A stretch of DNA of 64,000 bases from Odontocerum albicorne (GCA_949825065.1 OX463839.1:31505540-31569539); one strand, 5' to 3'; shown: positions 9,122 to 19,689, numbered from the stretch's first letter. Translations and numbers: made by a program. Notes: generated from the sequence alone by a model not told the origin.

Positions 9122-11729
9122 CTAGTCAGGCAACAGATAATGCTTCGGGAGCTTGTGCTTATAACGGAAGGGGAGGTCGGATTTACTCTCGTAAGCCCCC
9201 AGGGCAGCGACTAAGGGATTGCTATGATTTTGTTGACTTTTATAAAACTTCACGGTCCAAGCGAGGATGTGGTGTTGTAGGGTTTCTTCTCGCTGTTCAG
9301 CGTGAAGTCGGGTAAAGTTTGTTCTGGGATGGGTGTTATAAGATATCTTGAATGCCTTGTTCTGCACTCTCTGGAGTTTCAGGTGATCCATGTTGCTCAC
9401 ACTACCTCAAACGGGTGCAGCATAGGTCTAGATAGGACGAATAAGGGTTTTATAGAGGAGGAGCTTATTTTTGGGTAAAAGGAAGCTGCGTCGATGAAAT
9501 ATCGAACTGATAGCCCCTGTGCCTTTGTGACCCTTCTGTCTGATGATATTCAGATGGGTTTTCCACGTCAGTCGCCGGTCGAGGTGCAGGCCGAGGTATT
9601 TAACCACGTCCTGCCACTCAACTAGGTAACCACCGATGAATAAGGGCATCGACGGCACTCTTTCCGTGATTTTGCGGGAGAACATGATGGCCTCAGTTTT
9701 GGCGTCATTGATTTTGAGCCTCCAGTCCTGGTAGTATTTCTCAAGGATCTCAAGAGCAATCTGAAGACGGCGACCAGCTCGATCCACCTTGAGTGACGAT
9801 GCTTAGCATGCCGCATCGTCAGCAAAGAGTGCGAGCTTACAGTTTGGGGGAGTAGGTATGTCGTGTGTGTAGATGTTAAATGGACATGGTCCAAGTATAC
9901 TGCCTTGGGGGACACTCATAGGGATGGGCCTGGCGGATGACGTAGAGTGATGAGTGGTGACTGTGAAACTTCTATTGGAAAGGTAGGATTGAAGTAGTTT
10001 CACAAGATAGAGTGGAGTGCCAGTAAGGAGAAGTTTGTGGAGAAGGCCATCGTGCTAGACAGTATCAAAAGCCTTCTCAAGGTCCAGCAGTACCATGCCA
10101 GTACTTCTGTTCCTATTGCAGCCCATCGACACGTCTTCCACGACACGGGTAAGTTGCTGGACCGTGTTGGATTCTTGATGGAACACTAACCTTGAGGCAA
10201 CCACTCTCTCAAGGATCTTGCCAAGACCTGGAAGAAGGCTGATGGGCCTGTAGCTAGTTGGATTTTCGGTAGGTTTATTTGGCTTGTGGATAGGAACAAT
10301 ATTGGCTATTTTCCAAATACTCGAATGAGGCATTTATTATTTTAGTAAGAAAAATCCTCGCTTTGAGTGGTAACTGTTTAAGAAGGCTATTCCCGATAAT
10401 GACCGGGTGCTTTTCGTGTTTTAAGTCTGTCAAGGATACGACCAATTTCTGACGGGGTGCAAAGTTGCACCTCGTTTTGGTTGGTCGGGGAGTAAGCAAA
10501 GCTGGCGAGAATGTCGTCGACAGCTTTGTTGACATCAACATTTCCAAGGTCGGAAATGATTGAGTACGTATTCTCGTAAGCGTCCGCCAAGGCCTTGTCA
10601 ATACCAGAAACAGCCAAACCTGAGGCTGTATGCTTTGAGACGAGCACTTGATACCCTTGACGACTCGCCAGAGAGTACGGTTACCCGGTTCTAGGGCCGC
10701 CAATTTTCTCTGCCAAAGCTGGTTTTTAAGTAGGCGGATTTTTTTTTATTTCATCTTGTAGGACGTTTAGAAGTGTTTTGTCACGTTTGTTTAGTGTACG
10801 TCTGTAGGTCTGTCTTTGTTTGTTTTTTAGAGATATAAGGAGTTTGATATGAGGAGTAAGAGTTATTTGGTATGGAGTGACAATTTTGAGGGGAACATTT
10901 TCATCACGAGCATTGTGGATGAAGGTGGAGATGGTATCTATCGCTGCATCGATGTCCTGTGGGCTTACCAGAGTTTCAGGTGATAGGCAGTGCTAGCTGT
11001 GGAGGTAGGCTTTGTAACCCTTCCAGTCAGCATTGGCGTAGTCGTACTGCTCCCTGAGGCTAGCAATCGGCCTCACTCCAAATGTGAAGTAGACTGGGAG
11101 GTGGTCTGACGAGAGAGCTTCTAGAGCAGTCAAACCAGAGATGTTGGGGTAGTAGTTGACTACGGCAATGTCCAATGTAGGACTACGGGGGTTGGTGAAA
11201 CAGGTATGTTGATTTGGATAGAGTATTTGACAGTTGTGATTTTCCATATAATTGTACAGCGTCGGTCCGTTCGGGTTAGCTCTCAAGCAGTTTCAGTAAC
11301 GGTGCTTGGCATTGAAGTCCCGGCCATGATGACCTTGGGCCCCAAAGCCAGCACTGCCTCGATGTCCTTTTCCAGAAGTGAACGATAGCCGGTACAATAT
11401 GCTGCTACAATGGTGACTGTCTCCCTGTCAACCGTGAGGCTGATGGCAGTAGCCTCCAAGTTTGTCAGGGCGGGCGTGAGGAGTTGGGTATGATGGATAG
11501 TGTCTCGGATGAGAATCGCGGTGCCTCCACCTCTACTGGAAACGCGATCCGATCTATAGACGGTGAAGCCACCGGTGCCTCTCACACGAGATAGAGGTTT
11601 TAACCAAGTTTCCGTAATAAGCACAATATCTATACCGGAATTGTTCACCAACAGCATCAGTTCCTCGATCTTCTGCTGCATGCTGTAGGCATACCAGCAG
11701 AGCACTTTTATTCCAGAGAAACTCGTCAT
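9122..11729 (-). pseudogene. Jockey ORF2: endonuclease/reverse transcriptase, broken
   Basis: ATG at 11729 opens an AP-endonuclease-like domain: IDIVLITETWLKPLS, YRSDRVSSRGGGTAILI, then a frameshift near 11310 into NPRSPTLDIAVVNY and LSSDHLPVYFTFG. RT follows in shifted frames: IANIVPIHKPNKP, YRPISLLPGLGKILERV, VLLDLEKAFDTV, SVPQGSILGP and LALFADDAA (the FADD catalytic box, present). The C-terminus ends at LPKHYLLPD-stop (9122). Breaks include a frameshift near 11310, a stop near 10993, a stop in the linker near 10690-10730, and frameshifts near 10330, 10020, 9800 and 9420. Usual length is about 900 residues. Motif order is complete, so it was full length before decay. Confidence 0.9.
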
Positions 11730-11734
11730 CACGC

Positions 11735-13009
11735 TTATCCTACGAGCTGCTCAATGATCTCGAGATAGATCATAGTCTTCTCGAGCTTAGTGGTGCAAGA
11801 AGCGAGCCTGCTCCGGGCTCCGATGACAAGGCGCATTATGGCGAGTAACTCGCTCTCTCCGTTTGTGGACATGTTAATCGGGTGCGGGGGTAGAGGCTGA
11901 GCACGAGGAGGGTGGAGGGGTTGAGTAGAAAGGAGGGCTATAGGAGAGGCTGGGAGGTGAGGGGGTGGGGCTGGAGTACCGCTGGCTACCTGGCTCCACG
12001 AGCGATGGTTCATCCGGGGAGCCGGTACGGTGCGTCTCTTGTGTAGGCTGGATATGTATTGTTTGCGGCGGGGGCAACCACCATAGTTGGCCGGATAAGC
12101 ACCCTCGCAGATACAGCAGGCTGCAGGGGTGTCCCGCTCTTTCTTGGGGCAGTCGGTAGTGGCATGCGCCATCAGGCACTTCACGCATCGGACTGTGTGG
12201 TTACAGTTCGCCGATGCGTGGCCGAAGTTTTTACAGCGGTAGCACTGGGTGCCTACCCTGCCACCGTTCTTGTATTTCTCCAGGCGGATGCGACAGTAGT
12301 TAATCGCCGTCACTTCCGTCCGAAGAGCCTCAATGTTTGTGGCATTTTGGAAGAGTACCGTATAGAGCGGGGCACCCTTGGTCTTCATCCTGAAAACCCG
12401 GAGGGGCCTGTACTCTTGGGCGGCCAGATCAGCCGCGATGTCTATTGGGAGCTCTGGGAGGCCCCTGATGACGGTTCGCTTGCTGCGCTCCACCTCCGCG
12501 GTGAACGTGTGGAAGGGTGCCTGGGTCTCTCTCAGGCCAGCCACGAGAGTTTTATGGTCCTCCAACGTTGAGCAGTTGACAGCTGCACGGTATCTACCTC
12601 TGTAAGAGAGCGTGATGCCCGCCTTTGTAAAAGATTTGGCCAGATTTATTATCTGGCCATGGGTTTTGTCCCCTAGAGTGATAATTACCGGGGGGATCTT
12701 CAAGGTATTCCTCTTTACTGGCGCTCGAAAACCAGGTGTTCCTAGGGCGTCTCCGACCTCCGGGTGTGCCTCGAATCGGTTTTGGCTCGGTAGTGGTTGA
12801 GCCGGGACTGGAGTTGATTGTTTAACTCCATTGCGTGGAGTGATCCACGCACTGGAGTTGCTGGTGCTGGTGTTTGCAGCTACATCAGGACTCACTTTGG
12901 TGGAGAGGCCGGAATTCTTCCTCATGGGGGTGGCTCGTGGCTTGGCGTCCATGCTACGGCTAGTGTTTGTTCCCGAGGATTTCGGGACTTTTGTCCTAAG
13001 AACCACCAT
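11735..13009 (-). CDS. Jockey ORF1: Gag-like RNA-binding protein, intact
   Basis: 424 codons without interruption. A Ser/Thr/Pro-rich N-terminus (1-100) is followed by a basic middle region (110-250) containing RTVIRGLPELPIDIAADL and YTVLFQN, matching the PRE_C2HC-type domain that precedes the knuckles in Jockey-like Gags. Then come zinc knuckles: CYRCKNFGHASANC (CX2CX4HX4C), CVKCLMAHATTDC and CCICEGAYPANYGGC, the last with Tyr where His is usual. The C-terminus is Pro-rich with a short helical end. Family role: binds element RNA in the ribonucleoprotein and targets it to the nucleus. It has stayed open while ORF2 decayed. It is a transposon gene, not a host gene. Confidence 0.9.
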   Translation of the reverse strand: MVVLRTKVPKSSGTNTSRSMDAKPRATPMRKNSGLSTKVSPDVAANTSTSNSSAWITPRNGVKQSTPVPAQPLPSQNRFEAHPEVGDALGTPGFRAPVKRNTLKIPPVIITLGDKTHGQIINLAKSFTKAGITLSYRGRYRAAVNCSTLEDHKTLVAGLRETQAPFHTFTAEVERSKRTVIRGLPELPIDIAADLAAQEYRPLRVFRMKTKGAPLYTVLFQNATNIEALRTEVTAINYCRIRLEKYKNGGRVGTQCYRCKNFGHASANCNHTVRCVKCLMAHATTDCPKKERDTPAACCICEGAYPANYGGCPRRKQYISSLHKRRTVPAPRMNHRSWSQVASGTPAPPPHLPASPIALLSTQPLHPPRAQPLPPHPINMSTNGESELLAIMRLVIGARSRLASCTTKLEKTMIYLEIIEQLVG

Positions 13010-13045
13010 GTGTGTTTACAGTTAAAAGTTAAACACTAAAAAATT

Positions 13046-13631
13046 AACACTTGTTGCAGAACTGAATTTTATATAATAGAAAGAATACTCGTAATAGAAA
13101 TAATTTTATATAATAGAAGGAGATAGCGCGGTAACGTAATGATAATGATGTTTAGACGACCTCGGCAGCATGTGTTGAAAGGACAACATACTCGTATACG
13201 AGAGCGACAGGGTCTGAAATACGGGTCGACACGGCCAATTCTGAGAAATTAGGGCACTATCCTGACTGACCTAATACACTATCACTTCACAACGAGAATA
13301 TATCGATACTGTGTTAGATATTTATAACATGAAAGTTTTTTAAAAACAAAATGATTTTTTACATTATTAATGTATAAGCAGATAAGTAAAATTTACACGG
13401 CGTATTTCTCACATCTCGTAATGGAGATTATTTTGCAACTCGATAACTGTATGCGACACGCTGCATCTACTGCAGTACGAAAGAACATGCGCTGTGACTT
13501 CAGAGATGTACTTACGCTGCGACAAATTATATCTGAAATTAATTATTACAATTTGAAATACGTGATCTTTGATCAAAATGTTTTTGTGGAATTAGAATAT
13601 TATCGGTTTAAAAAGTGGTGCAGTGGTACAT
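13046..13631. other. Intergenic, no recognised gene
   Basis: An open plus-strand stretch at 13370-13696 (about 108 codons) has no recognisable motif and runs into the MITE at 13632, so I do not call it a gene. A TTTTATATAATAGAA sequence occurs twice near 13070 and 13105. TACTCGTA occurs at 13086 and again at about 13190. Confidence 0.4.
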
Positions 13632-14387
13632 TTAAGGGGGTATTTTCATTTCATGGGCCGAAAAATCGACGATTTTTAAGATATTTTTTTCGGTGAACGA
13701 TTTTTTTTTAAAATCTGTTTTACTCAGAAAGCATGTAGCTATGGGTGGTACTAGAATAATTAAAAATAATAATTAGAAAAAAAATGGCGGCTTGTTATAA
13801 TTAAAAATCAATTTTTTTTGTCTTTAAAGGAGGGGAAAAAATAAAAAAATGAATCGATTGAAATAATTCTAGTAGCGGCTAAGAGAGAGGTATAAGAAAG
13901 AGAATATGTACTTATTCATTAAAATCGGTTTATTAGTTTTGGAGTTAATACGGGGAATAGTTTAAAAAAAGTGATTTTTCAGGAAACGCGTTTAATGTTT
14001 CAAGTGCGATTTTTACACAAATTAAAGTAAATATTTTCAACTTACTATTAATCAGCGATTCCAGGGCCATATAAACTTGTTTAAAAATCCCCTCTTTACA
14101 CTTCTACATGACAAACTAAATATCAATTCATCATTCCAAGAAATCCTATTGGACGAGAATTCTTGGTAAATAAGGCAGGCTTCTGCCATAACAATAGATG
14201 ACCCGACAGCTGCGAAGCTCAGGTCATTATTTGACCGGCGCGCGCTCGACTATAAACACTCATAACTTTTCGAATTTTCAAGATTTTTGAACATTTCTTG
14301 CTGGAAATTATTCACAAAGGATTATAGAAAAATAAAATGAAAAAAAAATTGATTTTTTGAAAATTCCAAATGAGAATACCCCCTTAA
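13632..14387. mobile_element. TTAA-flanked MITE with GGGGGTATT ends
   Basis: TTAA at 13632-13635 and 14384-14387. Ends are GGGGGTATTTTCATTT at the left and, on the opposite strand, GGGGGTATTCTCATTT at the right: 15 of 16 bases agree. The 748-bp body is mostly AT-rich, with a GC-richer patch near 14200-14260, and has no open frame. The TTAA suggests piggyBac-type integration, but the GGGGG end differs from the usual CCC start, so the superfamily is open. Confidence 0.7.
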
Positions 14388-14584
14388 TATGATCATAAAA
14401 ATCACGAGACTTAAATCTTCAAAAACCCGATTACTGAACTTGTCAGTGTTTTCCGTATTTTATTCTCACCATTTTACATTATGATAATATTTAGAAAAGA
14501 GTATAAATTTACGAAGGAAGAGATAGCACATAAATAAAAGCTTAGCGGATAAATAATCGGGACGAAAAAACCTGTATGTATTTA

Positions 14585-15868
14585 TTGGGTTGATGCAAAA
14601 GTAATGATCGTTTTTTATGATCCCAGGTAAAAAAAATCCCAGGTAAGAAATGATGAATAGTATCTTCTTTTAAATGATTCCATTGTATAAAGGATGCTTT
14701 CCCTCTACTTTCTATTCAGTTTTGGCCTGGCCAGAGTACAGTGAAAAGCCCTTGTATTTTTTCAAAATGTCGGTCGATAAAGTGCATTTACGTCATTGTT
14801 TACTTTATGAATTCCGTAAAGACAATACCGCGAGTGTGGCAACCAAAAACATTTGCGACGTGTATGGAGCAGATGTCATCAAAGTTCGACAGGTACGAAG
14901 ATGGTTTACAAAATTCCGATCTGAGGATTTTTCACTATTTGATAAACCACGTACCGGGCGGCCATTGAAGTCTGATGACAACAAGTTAAAAGTCATAATT
15001 GACACAAATCCACGTCTAACCACCAGGGAGATCGCGTCGATGATGGGAGTCAACCAAACAACCGTATTAAGACATTTGAAGCGTATGGGGATGGTTTCGC
15101 GGTACAACGTTTGGATACCTCATCAATTGTCGGCTGCCAATTTATTGGATCATGTTTCAACGTGCTTTGCTTTGAGTGCGAGACAAAAACATGAACCTTT
15201 TTTGCATCGTTTGGTAACAGGAGATGAGAAATGGGTCGTGTACAACAACGTGACAAGAAAAAGACATTGGGCTATACCTGGACAAGCCCCATTAACAACT
15301 TCGAAGGCCGAAATCCATCAAAAAAAGTAATGCTTTGTGTTTGGTGGAATTGTAAGGGTATTGTGTATTTTGAACTCTTGGAACGCAATCAGACAATTAC
15401 AACAGAACGATATTGTCAGCAATTATCCAAATTGAACATCGCCCTTCAAAAGGATAGACCAGAATTGGTAAACAGAAAAGGGGTAGTGTTTCATCCCGAC
15501 AACGCGTGACCACATGGGCTTTGATGACCCAATACAAGCTAAATGAGTTGAATTGGGATGTTATCAAGCATCCACCGTATTGTCCAGATCTTGCTCCTTC
15601 CGATTTTCATTTATTACGATCGCTGCAAAAAATTTTAAATGATAAAAAAATTGATACAATAGAGCAGGTAAAAACATCCCTTACTACATTTTTCGCATCA
15701 AAATCCACGGAATTTTACACTAATGGTATTAATAAGTTGATAGAAAGATGGGAGAAGGTTATAAGAACTGATGGAAATTATAAAATTGATTAAATAAATA
15801 TTACAAATCTAAAAAAAAATGTTTAATTGTATATGTAAAAAACGATCATTACTTTTGCATCAACCCAA
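14585..15868 (+). mobile_element. Full-length mariner (1,284 bp), cecropia/Hsmar1-like ends
   Basis: Near-perfect terminal inverted repeats of about 30 bp begin TTGGGTTGATGCAAAAGTAA at both ends (the right one read on the minus strand), flanked by TA (14583-14584, 15869-15870). The terminal sequence closely resembles the TTRGGTTGGTGCAAAAGTAA ends of Hsmar1/cecropia-group mariners. One transposase gene on the plus strand, with a frameshift and a nonsense codon. Confidence 0.95.
14767..15793 (+). pseudogene. Mariner transposase, frameshift plus nonsense
   Basis: Starts MSVDKVHLRHCLLYEF at 14767; earlier in-frame codons are terminal-repeat sequence. Domains: HTH-1 with ICDVYGADVIKVRQVRRWF, GRPLKSDDNK, HTH-2 with TTREIASMMGVNQTTVLRHL, linker WIPHQLS, then VTGDEKW (Asp 1), HPDNA (Asp 2) and CPDLAPSDFHL (Asp 3), ending in GINKLIERWEKVIRTDGNY. 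One-base slip in the A-run near 15325 just before VMLCVWW, and TGA at about 15507 where the family has CGA in DNARPH. All three Asp residues survive, so the copy is young but dead. It fits the roughly 345-residue family length if the breaks are ignored. Confidence 0.95.
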
Positions 15869-15870
15869 TA

Positions 15871-16864
15871 TATTATCATTTTTAAGGCAATCACGTGTCA
15901 ATAAAATACACGTATGATTGATTCTATATAATTGATAACATACACGAGTACTATGTACCATACAAAAAGTTGTGAAAAAAACAATGTATGCTTTTAAACA
16001 ATTTGATACAAGGGAATAACTTAAGAACATACGAGAAACAAAAAAGGTATGAAAGTACGAGTATTTAGGTTTAATGTAGGAATTCTTTAAATATTCTGGC
16101 TAAGGAGAATTCAATAAGCGAAAATTAAATTTATTCAAAATCACGGCTATTTAGTTTATATAAAGGACGCAGATAAGAAACTTTAGATATCTTTCAGAGA
16201 TTGTTTGTAGCAAATCAATATGTTACGAGTACTTTTGAAAGTCTTTTTCATGTTCACGCTCTCTCCTTTTTATCCATAGGGTCGGAGTAGTTGCAGTGCT
16301 CCGACGGTACTCCTTCAGGCGAATCTGTCCTGAGCTCTCTCGAGAACAATATTTCAATCCAACTAATGTTTACCCTCTCCCAGTCCTTTTATCTGCCAAT
16401 TCCACTTTGTCCTCGGTCTTCCCTTCCCATTAGGTGTTTTCCCGTGGGCACTTGAAAACTTTTCCGTATATCGTTATCTTGCATTCTCAATCAATTCTAC
16501 TGGGATCTTTCAACCCATAGATCCAAGTTGTGACATCTATCTTGCTTGACATAACTACCAATGCTATACGGAGAAGTGTCATTTTAGCTGCCTGCATCCT
16601 TGACTTGAACACTCGTAAATATCCTACGTCAGTATTGCCTATTAAAAAGACTAATTCATAAACGGCCAAACTTTGTTTATTGTAAAAAGAACTATCTTAA
16701 TTTATGATTTTAATTAGAAAAAATATGTATGTTTTGCTTATTTAATTTTATATTTCTACCATACATATTTAAGTTACAACGCATGTTTTCTTTCTTTGTC
16801 CTTTATATTGTCACGACTAAACAGGTAAAACCTTCTGTATTCAACCATAAAAATATTTTATTGT
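15871..16864. other. Intergenic; possible LINE-tail remnant at 16245-16480
   Basis: Mostly AT-rich. The stretch 16245-16480 is pyrimidine-rich with CTCGGTCTTCCC, like the minus strand of a LINE C-terminus encoding R-G-R-P motifs, but I could not read a convincing protein. TACGAGTA occurs near 16052 and 16223. Confidence 0.3.
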
Positions 16865-17260
16865 GGATAATGTGAACTTCTTCACCCTTCATACTGTCAT
16901 GAGTGGTACGTAAAACCTATGTCTACTGTACTCATTATAAACATATTTTATAGAGAATATCATTGTGAACAATGTGTGTATATACATATCATCACGCTGT
17001 GTCCCTTGCGGGGCTCTAACCCTTGGATAGAAAAGTATGGAGATAATATATCTCCATACTTTTCTATCCAAGCACACAACTTTGGCCTTCTTCACATTCA
17101 TATATCTTGTCATACACAATAATCTATTATTCATACTTCTCAGTTTACCTTCTTTCAAAATCTGGTTTACCTGATCCATCCACGTTTTCCTCGGTATTCC
17201 TCTTCCATGCGCTCCTTACACTTCTGACTTGTATACTCACTTAGTCATTTATACTCTCCA
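16865..17260 (-). mobile_element. RTE-like LINE fragment (family A)
   Basis: The minus strand gives WMDQVNQILKEGKLRS, then CMTRYMNVKKAKVVCLDRKV, then W: the family-A terminal block (WLDQVNKILKEGK...CMKRYMDVxEAKGVCRDRKVW). Downstream the frame is broken by the inverted duplication at 17022-17072. Confidence 0.75.
17022..17072. repeat. Perfect snapback hairpin, 24-bp arms, 3-nt loop
   Basis: Left arm 17022-17045 begins CTTGGATAGAAAAGTATGG. Loop is ATA. Right arm 17049-17072 is its exact reverse complement. The right arm is the normal LINE sequence for VCLDRKVWR; the left arm is an extra inverted copy. Confidence 0.95.
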
Positions 17261-17849
17261 CATGCCCAAACCATCCCGATGCTTCTTTCTTCATCTTACT
17301 TAAAAAAATGTGAGCTTTTCAAAATTCAAAACAAATATCGTTGAATACTATCTAAACCTGGCTTAAGGTTTAAGTAATTACGATAAAGGTGACTGTACTA
17401 AGACATTAGGTCTTAAGTCTATTTAAATACGCCGAAGATGAAGTCATACAACTACGTGTCCAAGCGAGCAAAATTATGCCAAGAAATCCAATTGATCTGT
17501 GCCCCGTCTGGCTGACGTACTCCTACTCGGTACTGTGGTACTCATAGATCTGTTTGAATATTACCGGTTTGTGTGTTTGAATGGAAATATCAATGGAAAA
17601 TAACGAGTTGATATGCTTGACGCACAGATCAAGACGTCACGTTATTACGGATAACTATTCAGCTTCGTTTGAATTAAAATTAGAATACGCTTAAAAGTGT
17701 CGTTGAATGAAATGAGTAGAAAATATGCAGAGGAAAATATAGATTCAGCAGGGCTAGAATAATGCTTTTTTGTCCAAAGTTATCGGTGATTTTATGCCCT
17801 CGAAAATGAAGGAAAAATGGGCGTATACGTGTATGTGTAATGTATTGTA
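17261..17849. other. Intergenic, no gene seen
   Basis: The first 60 bp may be residual LINE sequence. The rest is AT-rich with no supported feature. Confidence 0.4.
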
Positions 17850-18015
17850 TTACACTTGGATTTATTGTCATGTGTCAATTTGTTCCAACTAATCAGAAAC
17901 ATATTAAAGAGACCTTGCGTAAACCCAGATTGAACACCTTCAAATTGGATATCAACGGGAATTGAATCCGCAACCATCGGGTTAGAAAACCGTCATCTTA
18001 CCAGGAAAAAGGTTG
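17850..18015 (-). mobile_element. tRNA-derived SINE, family 2 (copy 1)
   Basis: On the minus strand an A-box region (TGGTAAGATGACGG) precedes the B box GGATTCAATTCCCG, a short body, then a tail with GTTGGAACAAATTGACACAT and CAATAAATCC. Head and tail match copies at 26325 and 48840; the tail also matches the LINE end near 40190-40245. Confidence 0.65.
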
Positions 18016-18402
18016 GGCTGAAAAACATCTGGTGTCCCCGTGGCTGGGTTCGCCCTATATTGGTGGGGTGTATCTTGGCCGAGGGGATGCTATTAGATGA
18101 GCCCAGACCTTTTGATAGCTTCTGTATTTAATGTATTATCTGCAATTTATGTGTTTTAGAAGTGTTATTTAAATATAATCTGTACATACTATGTTGCTAT
18201 CAATAAACCTATTATTTATTTAAATCACTTAAATCCTCAGGATATACAAAAGGAATCCGATCCACGTTTTTCGGTATGTTTTAATAAACATACCTCAACC
18301 CATGTGTAAAATACCAAATAGTTAAACTCCATCTTCAATAAATTCATCCCATACAAACTCAAACAATGCGATGATATATTTCATCAAATATCTCAAAATT
18401 TG
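18016..18402. other. Intergenic, no gene seen
   Basis: A short GC-richer patch at 18030-18110 (GTGTCCCCGTGGCTGG, GCCGAGGGGATGC) may belong to the adjacent repeat; otherwise AT-rich. Confidence 0.4.
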
Positions 18403-18404
18403 TA

Positions 18405-19689
18405 TTAGGTGTACAAATAAGTTTCCGCCGTTTTTTATCAAAAATTGGGCATTTATTGTGAAAGAACGGAACCTCATGTTTTATTCGAAGTATTGCCCAT
18501 CGCTTGCCACTACCTTTTCCCATCTTTCTGGCAGCATACGGATACAGCGTCGGAAGAATGCTTCATCTTTTGAGGCTATCCACGAATCGACCCAATTTTT
18601 GGTATCTTCATATGATGTGAAGTGCTGCTTAGACAGGTCATGCGTCATCGATCGAAACAAGTGAAAATCAGAAGGAGCAATGTCTGGTGAATACAGCGGG
18701 TGGGGTAAAACTTCCCAATTGATTGTTTCCAAAAAGGTTTTGACCGGCGCCGCAACATGTGGACGAGCATTATCATGCAGGAGAATAATTTTGTCGTGTC
18801 TGGAGTAGCAGTGGGCGCGCTTTTCCTCGAGTGCTCGACTCAATCTCATCAATTGTGCTCGGTAGACAGCCCCAGCAATGGTTTCGTTCGGTTTGAGCAA
18901 CTCATAATACACGACACCAAGCTGATCCCACCAAATACACAACAAGAGTTTTTTTCCATGAATATTTGGCTTAGCTGTAGATGTTGAAGCATGGCCAGGG
19001 GTTCCCCATGATTTCTTCCTTTTTGGATTATCATAGTGGATCCATTTTTCATCACCAGTGACTATACGGTGCAGAAAACCCTTTCGTTTATGCCTGGCAA
19101 GCAGCATTTCACATGTGGAAAATCGGCGTTCAACGTTTCTCGGTGTCAGTTCATATGGAACACAATTTCCTTGTTTTTGAATCATTCCCAATGATTTCAA
19201 CCTATGTAAAATTGCTTGTTGAGTCACTCCTAATGTAAGTGCAAGTTCTTCTTGCGTTTGGCACGAATCTTGATCCAATAATACTTCCAATTCCGCGTCT
19301 TCGTACACTTTCGGCCTTCCGCTACGTTCTTTGTCTTCGATGTCAAATTCACCGTTCTTAAACTTTTGAAACCACTCACAACTTCTCTCACTTAAGGCAG
19401 CCTCAACATATGCTTCTACAAGCAATCGATGCGCCTCAGCTGCAGATTTCTTCAAATTGAAGAAGTAAATCAAAAGTTCCCGCAAATGACGCTTATTCGG
19501 CTCAAAACTTGACATTTTCGAACACAAAAAAATATGTTATACTGATAAAAATTCACTAATATTTCAAGGTCATGTTGTTGACAGATGTCCAACCTTACGA
19601 TAATGACATTTTACATCTGACAATTTTAACCATAACTTACTGGTGGCGCCAACTTTTGTCAAACGGCGGTGACTTATTTGTACACCCAA
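18405..19689 (-). mobile_element. Full-length mariner (1,285 bp) with intact transposase, mellifera-type
   Basis: Terminal repeats read TTAGGTGTACAAATAAGT at the left and, on the minus strand, TTGGGTGTACAAATAAGT at the right, then CCGCCGTTT in both, with TA on each side (18403-18404, 19690-19691). It contains one uninterrupted transposase. The protein matches the Famar1/Ammar1 (mellifera) style. It is the only DNA transposon here whose transposase is open end to end. Confidence 0.95.
18481..19515 (-). CDS. Mariner transposase, intact, D,D34D
   Basis: Start at ATG 19515 (MSSFEPNKRHLRELLIYFF), the family's usual N-terminus, giving about 344 residues. A further in-frame ATG four codons upstream (19527) is possible. 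HTH-1 FNLKKSAAEAHRLLVEAY, GRPKVYEDAE, HTH-2 LALTLGVTQQAILHRLK, linker VPYEL, VTGDEKWIHYDNPKRKKSW (Asp 1), ILLHDNARPHVAA (Asp 2), YSPDIAPSDFHLF (Asp 3, 34 residues after Asp 2), ending LPERWEKVVASDGQYFE. The linker reads NCVPYEL where WVPYEL is usual, a change that might matter. Family role: nuclear DNA cutting at terminal repeats and insertion at TA. Activity is not shown by the sequence, only coding competence. Confidence 0.95.
   Translation of the reverse strand: MSSFEPNKRHLRELLIYFFNLKKSAAEAHRLLVEAYVEAALSERSCEWFQKFKNGEFDIEDKERSGRPKVYEDAELEVLLDQDSCQTQEELALTLGVTQQAILHRLKSLGMIQKQGNCVPYELTPRNVERRFSTCEMLLARHKRKGFLHRIVTGDEKWIHYDNPKRKKSWGTPGHASTSTAKPNIHGKKLLLCIWWDQLGVVYYELLKPNETIAGAVYRAQLMRLSRALEEKRAHCYSRHDKIILLHDNARPHVAAPVKTFLETINWEVLPHPLYSPDIAPSDFHLFRSMTHDLSKQHFTSYEDTKNWVDSWIASKDEAFFRRCIRMLPERWEKVVASDGQYFE

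Larger units (their letters stand above)
8791..13045 (-). mobile_element. Jockey-clade non-LTR retrotransposon, nearly full length
   Basis: On the minus strand: a short 5'UTR, ORF1 with zinc knuckles (13009-11735), 5 nt between the ORF1 stop and the ORF2 ATG, ORF2 with endonuclease then reverse transcriptase (11729 to about 9122), a 3'UTR with near-repeated ATAAGATTAAGTAAG / ATAAGATTAGTTAAG, then AATAAATAAAAAAA at about 8791-8805. Gag-like ORF1 with CCHC knuckles followed by APE-type endonuclease and RT is the Jockey layout. ORF1 is open; ORF2 has frameshifts and stops, so this copy cannot move on its own. The region is clearly more GC-rich than its surroundings. The 5' end is uncertain by tens of bases. 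Confidence 0.9.

Noticed and set aside
9803..10003. Open frame with SVPQGSILGP and FADD, possible separate reverse transcriptase gene or virus
   Set aside because: It is one frame of the broken Jockey ORF2; neighbouring pieces complete it in other frames.
12059..12571. 170-codon plus-strand frame with Ala/Val-rich sequence
   Set aside because: Antisense shadow of Jockey ORF1, which has the real zinc-knuckle motifs.
13370..13696. 108-codon plus-strand frame
   Set aside because: Its end lies in a MITE and no motif is recognisable; probably chance.
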